Positions 50,100-62,300 of a stretch of 64,000 nucleotides of DNA are shown here, in pieces. The DNA is from Albugo candida (lineage: Eukaryota > Oomycota > Peronosporomycetes > Albuginales > Albuginaceae): assembly GCA_905220665.1 (NCBI GenBank), contig CAJNAR010000175.1, positions 248,001 through 312,000 on the forward strand, in the 5' to 3' direction. Each line of letters begins with the position of its first letter. Within the stretch, counting starts at the first letter, position 1. Made by a program: the position numbers and the translations under genes. The notes under the pieces were generated by a model. The model saw only the letters and a list, made by a program, of their open reading frames with translations. It ran no database searches and had not been told where the DNA came from.

Positions 50100-51260
50100 C
50101 TTGATCGTTTAGATCAAGTGAGTGTTCGAGCCGTCGGAGCTGGGACGGCTCACATCTGAGGCGATGACATCGGTGTTTAATCGATGCATCTTTGATAATG
50201 TGTCAAGCGCAAGGAACACAATTGTCACACTTCTTAGTTCGATATTGTATACTCTATGTGCTGATGCATTGCAGAGGAGAATAGACTACATGTGGTCGTG
50301 CAAATCACGAAGAGTAATCCACTGATGAAACATTTCTGATTTCTCCCATAATAAAGTCCAAGCTGAACGACTTTTTAATGCCTGCGGTGTGATTTCCATA
50401 TTTAATAATGATAGTTCTCTTTTGACAGATCCTTCTGCTTTGAAACAAATTACGCCTTCCTAACCTTCCCTTTGCCTTCGGTCATTTGTCTCTCGGAGTT
50501 GAGCATCAGAAGAGGCGAGCTTCATCCATGCTGTAGTTGTTCGCTATGGAAACCCTTCGAATCGCATCAGCCACGCAGATATTTGCCAAAACGCGTTGCA
50601 CCGCTCTCACCATAAAGATTCGTCTTTTGAGCCATGACGCATTCAGGGCCCATTCTTTCGAGAAGGACGATAGCCGATCTTCATGTGAGCGGTCAAACGT
50701 GGCAGCGTTTATCATAACACCGCTCATTATTACGCGCATGGCTTCGCGTCATAACACGCAAAGGGCTCGTCGCTACAGAAAACATCCGCTCGCGCTCGCT
50801 TGTTCTGTGGTAGACTTCTTTCACGATCAGAAACTTCTTCGATCAGCAAACTGCTAAAGATGGTCCCCTGAAGTAGGAAAAGCATTTGAAGTTTGTACTC
50901 ATGCTCCGCCCAATCTTCCAGCTTCAGTTGTGTGAGCGTTTATTGCTTCCACCACGGGTAGTCCACGGGTAGATTTTTCCTTCTCTTCATGCGTCAGGCT
51001 GGCGTCGTTGTGACCCGGTGAAGGCGAGTTTTATAGGGTTGTGAAAAACTGATGTTATACATAGGTACTTAGCTCGCTCGTACCACAATAATTTTAGTCG
51101 CTGTAAATTCCGCATATTTTGTCTGAGTTCCATTCGAAGACGTACGCTCGTTCAGGTTCTCTTTTCAGCATACTAAAAAGATAGCCGAGCTCATATTCAA
51201 AGAGCTCCAAATGACTCTGGAGCGTCCACAAACTTCATGCGTTGTTACACATAAAGGCAA
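50100..51260 (-). pseudogene. Possible decayed gene or exon series, unknown family
   Basis: Several minus-strand blocks read like protein in different frames. About 51250-51110 gives LWTLQSHLELFEYELGYLFS. About 50930-50760 gives LKLEDWAEHEYKLQMLFLLQ. 50739-50506 gives SWLKRRIFMVRAVQRVLANI. About 50440-50290 gives LKSRSAWTLLWEKSEMFHQW, interrupted by one TAG and then open for 60 more codons. They are helical, amphipathic and in one orientation, suggesting a broken or multi-exon gene. No splice chain or family could be established. Confidence 0.3.
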
Positions 51261-52754
51261 GTTTAGGGGTTGTTCTGTATCACCATTTAAAGGGTGAAAG
51301 ATTGTTGCGAACGGGGAACTCAATCGCAGTAAATTCCAAGTATATATATGCTGAATACCATTGATTGGTGCTCAAGGAAAAAACAAAATCGGGTACCATT
51401 TTTGTATAGCGATTGAACTTTTCAATGATGTTGTAAGAGCTGATACGCATGCTGGGATATGAGTGCTAACGCAGCCTTGATTTTTGTGTTTCATGCCTAT
51501 TACTTCATCAATTAGCATTGTAAATACTTTCGGGTTATCGCATCAGTTAAAGACAAAGGTTTCTTTGCAATGTGCCAAGCTTCTCGTATCTGGCCTTGTA
51601 CGGCACTTGCAGTTCGTCCGCGCGTTCAACATAGCATGTATAAAAACCAGTCACTTTCTGATATATGACGAATCATGTATTATATGTTGAATTAATTTTG
51701 ATTGCAAGACTCATTACAGGTAAAGTGCGACTTCACCTGAACAGCTGTCTGGTGACAACATGACAGATAGGACGAGTAGAGAAGGTCACCACGTGGGACC
51801 AGACGGACGTCATGTAAAACGTGACATAGTGCCGTTACACATGCATATGATTGTGCTGACAAATAAAGTAAATGCTGAAAATATTATACTTTCACTTATG
51901 TTTTAGCTCGTTGCAGGTACCTGGCGGAATCTTGAATACTCTATTTCTTCATATATAATTTTTTAGCTCAGATAGTTGAGCTTGAACAAGCCAACCAGGA
52001 AGAGAAAAGCTACACGCAGGAGACTCACCAATTCGTGTAGATGGCGAAAACTTTCGTACTATAGCTTGGCGATAATCACTTTTCTGTCACACAAATTTTG
52101 AGCGCGTTTATGACACAAAGAAGTCTCGTAGAAAGAGCAAATTAAAATTGGAGAATCAAATTATTGTCGTTATTGGAAAGGAACAAAGAATTTAGGCTGA
52201 GAAAAGAGTTCATGTCACTTCTTTAGCAATTGATTCATCGGTGATCATATCACAATCATCGACAGGAGCATATCTTGAACCCAAGTAGATAACTTTCTGT
52301 GAGGCTGACGGTTCTTAGAGTGACATATTGCTTATGTATAGTCTTCTCCATGTAGTTTCAAAAAACATAGTTTGGGATTCATGTTGTTAGCAAGAACTCA
52401 TGCAAATGCTCTCGATGAGACATTCAACGTACCTACTGACTCAAGTTTTCTGCATTCCGACTTGTTCGATGCATTCGCTCCCAATAAATTAGCGAAAACA
52501 ATCGATATATTTCCACAAGGCGGAGTGACTTTGTAACAGGTCAGTCTTTACATAATACCTACTTGGCTATTTGACTGAACAATTATGGTTTCAATGTGTA
52601 TAAGGGCATTCCTGACATTAGTTTAGTGAACTTAGCATGTAATGGCTAGCATAAGGGTGTTAAATATTATCGTGGCGTACTATACTGCTGTGATTCAGAA
52701 GGACTCACATTCCTGAAACCCCTGCTCCTGTAGTTACGAAACACCTACCGTTCA
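51261..52754. other. Intergenic, nothing recognised
   Basis: No supported gene, RNA or repeat was seen in this 1.5 kb. Confidence 0.4.
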
Positions 52755-52878
52755 AACGCCGATAGTTAAGAAAAAGCTAAGGCTAGGGGGCACACAGGGG
52801 CGCCGAAGATCATAGAATGCATTTTATCTTCTTTAATACAGTTCTCACCTTGCCTCCAAGCGCACGGATTCACCATAA
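52755..52878 (+). repeat. Left terminal direct repeat (about 120 bases)
   Basis: Shares 'agctaaggctagg', 'ggcacaca', 'tcatag.atgcat' and 'aagcgcacggat.caccata' in order with the right repeat at 54458-54568. It carries one 13-base insertion relative to it. The outer boundaries are approximate. Confidence 0.6.
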
Positions 52879-52938
52879 AGTATACTTTTGGTATAGCAAG
52901 CTCAAAGTCAAGCACATTCGGCATCTCAGTGCAACAAG

Positions 52939-54480
52939 ATGTCGACCTTCGGGATGGTTGATGAAGACGTAGAGATGAAGCACGCGTACATCACCGCACC
53001 GGAGCATACCACGGTGTCAAGACTAATTGAATGGGACCAGGATTCGCTAATCCGCTAGCTTCGCCAGCGGGAGAAGCATGAGTGGCGTCTTCGCGAGCGC
53101 TGCTCTGCAACAGGTGAGAAGTATGACACCATCGCAGTGAGTATCAAGGGCTCCATCGATACGGTAACGCACAACAGCATGGCGTTCTATGTTGTAGGCG
53201 GGGATGTGGAGACGCTTACCGACTCCGACATTATGCAAAAGATCATTTGGAGCTGCAGCACGGTGAAGAATAATCATCTCCAGGACGTTGAGGCTTTTTT
53301 CGCCGAGAAGCTGGGAATGGAACTTAGTAAGACGACATTGAAGACCGGATCTTGAACTATTTCGCTTATTTTAACGAGAACTTGGGCAATTATGGGCTCC
53401 AACATGTGATGGGACAAACCAAGGTCAAAGGTCACGATGCAACAGTGCACACAAAGAACAGGACCAAGATCCATATTGATAACCTCGTGCCCACTATGCT
53501 AAAGCGTGGGATCATTCGCCTGGTTGCCCTCGCAAGGCCAAAGCGGATGAAAAAGCTTCATATAATCGGATCCTGGAACGTGCTCATGAGCAACAGTATT
53601 ACTTCTTGATGACAATAGAGGATAGAGCAAAGCAGACTACACAAAGCAATCCACCTATCACTCGCAAGTCTCATACCCAGTATGTTAAGGGTTCCATTAA
53701 CGGTGATGACACGTCTCGACCGTCAAGGCAGCTCCCACCGGAACCACCAACTTCCACACCAAGCCGCGATGGCTGTCTGGTGTGTAAAGGTTTTCACTGG
53801 GTGTCTAAGTTTCCAACATCATCCAACGCACACAAGGATGAAGAGCAAACGAGCCATGCGAGAGCGCATGGCATCACGTCTCTCAGCAAAGCGCACCACA
53901 CTCTCTACAAACCAATCCTAGCAGCTATCAGAGGTCCTCGCGGGTGATTTGGAGGTCCCGCTGAGCGCTGACTCGGGTTCAGATGTATCCATCGTTCCCC
54001 GTAGTCTTTTTCTTGGCCTCACGCACGTGAGCACCGCCCTCCGTCACCCTCTTAGTGTAGAGGTGGTTGGTGGTGCTACGTTGGTCTACCGCGAGCGAGC
54101 GATATTGGACGTCCAAGAACATACTGCTGCAGGACCGGTCAGCATCAAGGATATTGACTGTCTCGTCCCGGACGAAGAAGACCAATTCATTCTTGGCAAA
54201 GATGTTCTCAGCAGTCTTGGTATCATGTTGGAGCCATGATCGCTAATCTAGCAGAGGGACCAGCCACCGATCCAATTGGTGATGATCTTACCACCAATCT
54301 TGCTTCTGAAGTTGGTGTCGATGTTGATTCGGACATCCTAAATCTTCTATCTTCATTGGAGCACGCACCACTGTTGGAAGAGGGTGAGGATAGGGCCTCG
54401 CGCATGAACTATATGAACTCGCCGTCCAACACAGAGATATTTGGTGGAGCCAGCAAGCGCCGGTATTTACGAAACAGCTA
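52939..54480 (+). pseudogene. Decayed gag and retropepsin-like protease
   Basis: Gag starts at the ATG 52939 (MSTFGMVDEDVEMKHAY) and is stopped by a TAG at 53056. It resumes in the same frame to 53355 (SDIMQKIIWSCSTVKNNHLQ), shifts frame twice, and reaches a zinc-knuckle-like CLVCKGFHWVSKF at about 53776, whose last Cys is replaced by Phe. The protease portion at 53949-54239 has the aspartic motif ADSGSDVSIVP and a conserved ILGKDVLSSLGI, as in Gypsy-type proteases. The last frame (54236-54481) is a polar tail ending at the right repeat. Multiple breaks make it inactive as read. Confidence 0.65.
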
Positions 54481-54568
54481 AGGCTAGGAGGCACACATCA
54501 TAGCATGCATATGAACTTCCATAATACACTTCTCAATTTGCCTTCAAGCGCACGGATCCACCATATAT
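54458..54568 (+). repeat. Right terminal direct repeat (about 110 bases)
   Basis: Counterpart of 52755-52878. The best-conserved part is 'gccttcaagcgcacggatcc' at 54540-54559. Confidence 0.6.
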
Positions 54569-54570
54569 AC

Positions 54571-55329
54571 ATCCATGATTAACTTTGAGCGGACATAGGT
54601 TTTCGAGCCAAGTCTCCGACCAATATGAATTGAACAATGCTGTATGACTATACTGTGTAAATGACTTCAAATAATCATTAAGCTTTGCTCTTTAATTCTG
54701 TCCGTGCACTGAGGGGTATCTCAAAAAAAAAGTAGATTATGTTGATAGCTAGTTTATATACGAAGTATTCTAGTAGTCTGCCAGTGTACACAGTCTTTCC
54801 GTTAAATTGCGACCAAATGAGAAAGAGCAAGTCGATATCCAGAGAATGCAAGCATACAATTGAACATTTTATCGCTATTTTCACACAAAGTCTGAAGCGC
54901 TTCATTGACGTTGTCGAGAGTGCTCAGCACCAAGGCCATACGGGTCTCCTTTATGCACGCGTACCTCACATCTTTAGTTACTGTCTTGATGATGCAAATC
55001 AGCCTGTGGAAGGCATTTTATGAAATGTTCAAGACCGGATTAATATTTTCGGCGTGTTACAGAGCACCAAACTGATCTCTACTTCACGATGGAAAAAGGC
55101 ATTTACTGCCAGCCAGATAGAGCCTATCATTTAAATGGGGCATTACAAACGTGATACGATAAAAACTGCAGACAAAGATTTGAAGCGAACAAATGGAAAT
55201 TCGATGACTTCAATTAAATTACCCCCCCCTGGTGCCAATTACGCTAGTGAGTTTGCCAATCAGATAAACTCAACAAATGGAGTCATCGAGAATGGTAAAG
55301 CCCGGTTCACAAGTGAACAACTTTTGCGG
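54571..55329. other. Probable eroded 5' part of the next LINE, not demonstrable
   Basis: The frame at 54739-55023 is open but unrecognised. LINE homology becomes visible only at about 55330. Confidence 0.3.
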
Positions 55330-57852
55330 TACGATTTGACTCTGCTCTCAGGTGCAACTAGTATTGCGATAGATCAGGTGCCATAACGATTCAAACATTT
55401 TTTTTCTTCTCTCGCTGAATTGTACCATGCCGTGTCCCCGCATGACCAATTTATCCGCATTGAGGACGTCAGGATTGGATAAAGGATTCGATAAGGATTC
55501 GAGCATTCCATTCATCCAAAATTCGATTCATTCGGTGCAAAATGTAAATGTCGAAAAGCGCTCTGCGAAAAGTCTGGTTTTTGGGCTGGACGTGTACGTG
55601 ACTTCCTCGGTCGACTACTGGACGCGCGGACACTATGCACTTGGACATACCAGCAGATACTATAAGACAGTGGATCCCGATGATGAGTCGATAGTTGCCT
55701 GGCAAAACCACTACAAAGATTCGAATCATGTCACTTGATCAGCAAAGAGTTCTCCATCATTGTCGCCAGGATGGTGAAATACAATTTCATTTGGAGAGAC
55801 GAATGAAGCTTCAACGGATGCAACTTCTATAAAAGTTCACCCTCAACCCTTTGGACACTATCTGTTTATTGTTTACAGCTGCTTTAATGGTAATTGCTAC
55901 AATGCGCACAACCCCCCCCCGTATCGGACCGCACGAGCTAACGGACATAATTACTATCGCACCACATTGACATAGGTATATGGTACAGCAGAAAATATCA
56001 TCTTCTTGGTGCGAACAAGCGGCTTCAGATGTGTTGAAGCGTTACAATCACGAAGTTGGATAGTTCATCGCACCTTCGGTGCGACACGGAACAATCGATG
56101 TGGTTTCGTTGCGATCATGGACCGCTATATAAGGCTTCTATTGGAATTCAAGTACGCAAATCTTGGTAAAATCCCGGTATCTTGGACGAGCCACATCGGA
56201 GATTTCGGAAATACTTCTCTGCAGCTTCCCGAGGTTAAAAAATCCTAGAGTTTTTTTGGAGAAACTGACACAGTTGAGCTCTTCTCAAATTGTATAAGTC
56301 CTGCTACAGTCGAAAAACAAATGCTGATAACTTTCCACCTCACCACAATGTTCCCGTCTGCACAGGATGATTTCCGCATGAGCTTGCCTTGAAGCCAGAA
56401 TCTTGATCGCACTGGTAAAATTGAATATGTAAGTCGGAGCTGATATCCGAGTGTGTCGGTAATAAACGTCCTCGAAGAAGTTTAAAACCCTGTTAGAAAT
56501 CCCTTACCCAAGTCGAAGCACCTATCCGGTATCTCTCCGGTACGTGCAGGAGCAGTCGGTGAGGCTTTCTCGGTGGTTCTGCTTTCTGTGTAGCCTTCGG
56601 ACAACTACACATTCTTCAGCCACCACAAGTCCGGGAAGCTAGATTCATCTGATATGGCTGTAATAGTCACTCAGTTACTGCAGCGCATCCGCTGGGGATT
56701 GGTCTCATTACTTGGAGTTGACTTAGCACATGGAGCGAGACCGGCTTATGTGGAAGTCAAAAGCAATGGATCAAATTATTTTCCAAGCCATGAGAACGGG
56801 GACGGCGTCACTTCTGAAAAACTATCGAAACAACGAGATGCCATCCTCTGTCAACACATTGGTCATCTCGGGACAGATCGGCAGTTATAAACCGGATAGA
56901 CTCGATAGTTTATCACTAAATGGCGACATCTCGGAGATTTTTCACACCTAATTTTGAAGATCACAGCACACATAGTCTGACCTCGCTTCGGAATTTTGAG
57001 TCATTTTTATTCCTTATGAATATGGATTTCATATGGTTTTTTATGGAGTTGATTGACATCTCATTCTCCGATGCAGAAAGACGGCGCATTCATGACCAGA
57101 GGCTACTCTCGACTTGTGATTGAATCTTTTCTTTCTTATGCTACAGAGGAGTAGTACACGTGCTAATAGTGTCGATGCTTGGGAGGAATCGTGACGAATG
57201 TCAGTGGATCTCATCCGAGATGAGGCAGAAGTGACACTTGAGTGACTGGAGTGATCGGAATTGTCAATTGCCGGACCAGCGACCTCATCTACGTCAGTTC
57301 ACACTTGAGACGATCTAAATCACGTTCCGTGCACAGGTTTGGTACTTTTGAAGCGGTGTTACGATCAAGAGAGCGCCTTCACCTGGCTTAGGTGCTAAAT
57401 CACTTCGGTGGACAGCTTGCTTTAGCTGCTTTTCCGGAGATCGGAGGTGATCGCTGCGTAACGCTAACGTCCAAGTACAAGTGCAGCTCACATGGTAGCA
57501 CTAGCTGGACGGCTATAATGATCAATTTTTACGGGTATCATTGATGGGAGCATGTACAACCATATGATTCGTATATCTAGGCTGAGCGCTGTCTTATTAA
57601 GGGGTTGGGTGAGACATCTGCAATGAGAGAACTGAGAACATCAAGACTTGTTATCAACTATTATAAATATTTTCTTGAAGGGACCCATCTTAATCGGCCA
57701 AAAGGAACGGGCTGCTAGGTGCAAAACATATTGGGATTATCCTAGGTGCTTCCTGTTGGTTATCGAAATGTCTATTGAATCTTTGAGATAGCCCAGGAAA
57801 ACATAAGGTTCAATTTTTGATTCTAGCAATAAAGACACCTTCGACAAATCTT
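55330..57852 (+). mobile_element. Decayed LINE copy (RT to 3' end)
   Basis: Landmarks in order on the plus strand: the FADD-region block 'cgatttgactctgctctcag' near 55333; 'ctatgcacttggacatacca' near 55632, coding the MHVDIPA segment of the better copies; 'aacaatcgatgtggtttc' near 56090; and 'atcttggtaaaatcccggta' near 56158. Then come the zinc-finger-proximal block near 56860, a 3' block 'ggtttggtacttttgaag' near 57335, and a worn family terminus ending 'aaagacaccttcgac' near 57845. No frame is intact. Confidence 0.6.
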
Positions 57853-59318
57853 GAAAGCCTTCATGTTGATCCACGTTTACCTTGCCTTTAGTGCTCTCAG
57901 AGGTCAGGTGATATAGCTCGCAACTACTCCACTATTCCAGATTTTTTGATTATATCGATATTATCACCAGACTTGTCATATCTGCGATCGTTCAACGCTC
58001 AGGTATGCCGAATAAGCAAGCTATGAGTCATTCATGAGCATGAATTGAAATCCCCACATACAACATCCGATATTTTTTCATGCTTAGGTTTCTAATTTAA
58101 AAGAAGCAATGTTTCTTGCAGCTTCGCGTGCCGAAATGCTCGTCAGGGAGTAAAACCAGCTTTTCCTGAATGGTATCATTTAGGTGCAGCACAGTAGGCG
58201 TCATTGCCTGTCGGGATATTATTCGACACATGAACTGGAAGAATTAGCTAAGAAGCGCATGTGCAGTCTAAATGACATGCATTGCATACATCTCTAATCT
58301 TGAAGCTTAACAACTTCTTAACATCAAATGGCGATATTTTGTCTATATATTCGCTATATTTTACCCGCCAAATCACCCTGATTAAAGAATGCATTGATAG
58401 CTCCTATCCGATAGTGCCTCGTATGACCAAGCAACTTTTTATCATCTTTGCCATGAAAACATTATCGGCGATATATTGGCAATGATATTGCAAACATTGA
58501 TGAATAATTAGATAAGACTAGCTGACTTTTGACTCTTGAAATACCCGGGCCATCTTATATATATCCGCTCCAACGCCAGTCCAACGTTGCATTGACAAAA
58601 GCCCACACAAAAGTCTAGTGTTGTGATATGCGGTAAAATAATTGGAATTAACGCGGCTGCTCAAACAAATACTTTATGGAGGAGTTATGCGGCACAAACA
58701 ATACAAGTAGAATCGTCTTTCCTTTTTATTAGTGAGATTGAATGTAGGCATTTGACCTGCCCGAGATGTAGTGTAAGTGAACGCAAAGTGAGTTAGAGAT
58801 CGACCATATCATTAAAAACTGAGATATGGAAGCCCAACTGAAACATTGAGGTGGACGGTGGAAAATCTCATCGTTCAGCTCTTTGCAATGACCCAATAAA
58901 CATTATTTCTGCCGCGATTCCACTATTGTATGACTGCTGACGAATAAGGGCCGCGCGTCATTCTTATCAACCATTAACATACTGCAACTATATGACGTAC
59001 AAGTCTTCCCAATTATATAGCAACTGGATTGTCACCCATCGGCTCACAATGATGCAAATACAGCAATATGGTAAGATTATAAGAAGGTTTGTCTGATTTG
59101 ATAGAAGCTATTTTCCGATGACAGATGACGTATACCTGAAATGAGTGCTGAAGACAGTCGAGTTCTGAATTTCCATACATTATACATTGCGTGCGATCTA
59201 CAGCTTTACATATTTTTCATGTCATCTTATCCAACTTGTGTAACATTGCTACATTGCTATCTACAGATGTATATGCGTACTTAAACAGACTTCCATTTTC
59301 CCGCCAAGAGTGTAGCGA
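57853..59318. other. 5' flank of FANCI, nothing recognised
   Basis: 1.47 kb without a supported gene. The promoter of FANCI should lie at its right end; no specific element was identified. Confidence 0.4.
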
Positions 59319-62300
59319 ATGCAATGGGCGACGCAATTTAAAAGTCTAAAAGATTTTTCAAGTCAACTATGCAGCGAGACCAATGACTTCACCGCAACAG
59401 CAATACGTGATTCAGATAACACAGATACAAATCTTCCAACAAACGCTATTGATGAAATTGATCGATACGGCATCACATCATTCTTTAATCATCTGGGTAG
59501 CATTTGGACCTCAAACTCATCATCCACTGCGAGTATATGCACTTCTGACTTTATTCCTATTGTGAAGGCGCTTTTGTATCTTACAAAACGCAAAAATGAT
59601 CAAAACTCTACCAGAATGCTGTTGCACACTCATATAGTCAAGCATTTTCTCCTCTTATTGCATCGTGATGTGCTTCCACCCGATGTCAACGAATTTGTAT
59701 ATTTGCATGCGACGGTAGAGATTTGCAACGTACCGTTTCACTCCATATCGAATTGCATTGAAATCATCCTTTTCGGAACGACGCCAGCTTCAACCTGTAC
59801 AGACTTAGTTTGGACCTCTTGCAATGCGTCAAACCTCATGGACCTCTTCTTCACCATTTTACAACAGATAGTACGCGACACCACCGCCGCAGTTGTGATA
59901 GATTTTTCACTTCGATCCCGACTAAGCCGTGTACCCGATATACTTGACAGCTTTATAGCAATCTCGTCAGAGTCAGAGGAAGATCAGAAATCGAATTTGA
60001 GTTGTCCAACTAGCACGTTCTTCGACATCCTCTTCACGTATTTTTTCAATCCAAGAATTCAGTGGCCAAATGTTGTCATCTCTAACGTGCTTGAAAGATA
60101 TCGTACTGATTGGATTCTGAGCCATCGACAAGAATGGACTCTTACATTGAAGATTGTGCAAGAGTGTGCAAACTACATTGATAATACTGAGATCACCGTT
60201 CGCTTCGAACGCATCTCTTCCCTATTGCATCACGTTTTACTTCTCTGTCGAAGTCTTCGAGCAAAAGCATGTCGAGTTGCATTGGTGCGGCTATTCTGGT
60301 ATATGTTGCAACAAGCCTCAATAATTTCTCCACCCACAGGGAAAGCGTCTTCACATCAGCAATCAAGCAATAACACAGAGTGGAGTGCTGTACGCGTACA
60401 TGTGTCGATGATTTTGTACAATGTTGAGTCTGTGATGAAGCAGCAAGCGAATCACACTCTTGTGATTGTGTTACTCCATGAAATCGAGCGCACCTGGGCA
60501 CGTTCGAATTCAACATACTGGCTTGAGACATTATGTCTCTTTTTGATATGTGAGCAAACTTCATCGTCGAAAAGGGTCTTTCAATCAATAGCGGACCATG
60601 CATTCAAAAGCAGTGACAATTCGACCTCATTTCGAGCCATGATCTTGGATTTGGTTGCATTCGTCAGCTTTGAGAAATGGGATGTGGTTACCAGCATGTT
60701 TGTGAATTTAGGCTTTTCCCTCATGGAGCAACAAGTGACTCGGAACATTCTCCAGAATCGAAAGACCTCTTTCTTGCAATGGAATGGAGCCATTGATTCG
60801 GCACCGTTTGGTATCCGGCTCATCCTTAGCTGCTTACATCATCAACTGAATTGTCGTACACGAGTTCTCGACAATGTGTTCACAAATCTGATTGTCTACT
60901 CTGGACACGTGACTGAGAAACAGCGTTCCGATACCTTTTCGAAGAAAGGAATATCGCATACATTGCTGGAATGGAACGTGAATATGTTTGCTTTGATCGT
61001 CGATCGGCATGCTGTGATTCTGACAGCGCCCGAGTCACATCGTTGGCTCGACATTCTTCCGAAACTCCCTCTCGATTATGCTGCTCCGTACCTCCGAGCA
61101 TTATGCTCTCTTGCACGTCAAGAGCCGCGGGTAGAGGCTTACCTGATCCTCAAATTACGCAAGCTATTGTATCGAAAAGAAGAACGTTTTCGAGTGATCG
61201 CAATGAATGGATTCTGTACCCTCTTAGATCGGGCTATCCACATTCTACGTCATGATGTATCAACTCTTTCTCAGTTGTATTCACAACACACCACCAAGGC
61301 ATTGACCAGTTTTTCACAGACACTAGCCAGCACTCAATATGTGAATACATTACCGCAGACATCGAGCATCGCCGAAGAGCTTTTTCGGCAGTTCTGTAGC
61401 TTGTTCAAACGTGCCCTTGAACTCCAAACAATAGTTCGAAAGGCGCTTTATGATAATTTTGTGGCATTATTCGCTGGCTGTGTCATCCTCCGCGAACCAA
61501 TACTAAAATTATTAACTGAACATTTTGAAGCTTCATACTACAATTCCGATGAGACATCACTGCCTCCAATTCAACTTGAAGCGTGTGTTTCAGAGGCTGC
61601 AGGAAACGTTTATGACGAGCCAGTGACACATTTATTGTGGGCGATTTCGAGCTGTACAGAAATGCTTTCTGAATCGTTCACATCCGACAACCTTATTGGA
61701 TCGCAGTTTGAAGACATGGAATTGTCCGATTTGCATCGAGGAACACAAGTTATATTGAGCTCTGTCATCGATCGAATGAAACGCTGTGAGCTGCAGCATT
61801 TTGACTTGAACGATACCATCTCATTTGCTCATTCCAAGTCCAATCGTTGCATCGTACAGAATCTCCGGAGCGTTCTCGAGTTTTGCATGAGTGCCCTGCT
61901 TGAGAAGGTCGTCGATCACTCGGAGACGATGGTCTCTATCGATGAAAGTGTCGAAGTGACTCTTTTGCACTGGATGTCTCTACATCGCTGGTCAGAATCC
62001 AAGTTGAATAGCCCACCCAGAAGCAAAGCATCGAAAAAAAACAAAAGTGACGATTTGAAAGGCGTTGAAAATGCATCTCCAACGGTAGAGGAAGAGCGCC
62101 TGCCGAAAAGTTGGATCACACTACGCGCGTTACGAGGATTTTTTCGGAACGTTCATATTGCGTGGAGTAAAGATGAAAGATGGATTGCTAGCACAGAGCA
62201 TTCACAATTGATGATTTTCTTCATAAAAAAACTTGAGGATGTTCTGATGGACGAAATGGATACGCTTCCAGGCTGTAAAGGAGCCTCTGGAAGGAGACGC

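Larger units (their letters stand above)
52755..54570 (+). mobile_element. Gag-protease LTR-like element lacking RT
   Basis: A short direct repeat brackets decayed gag and protease reading frames. Left repeat about 52755-52878, right repeat about 54458-54568. The protease is followed directly by the right repeat, leaving no room for reverse transcriptase, RNase H or integrase, so the element is non-autonomous or internally deleted. Confidence 0.6.

Noticed and set aside
59973..60603. Minus-strand frames inside the FANCI gene
   Set aside because: Shadows of the long plus-strand coding frame.
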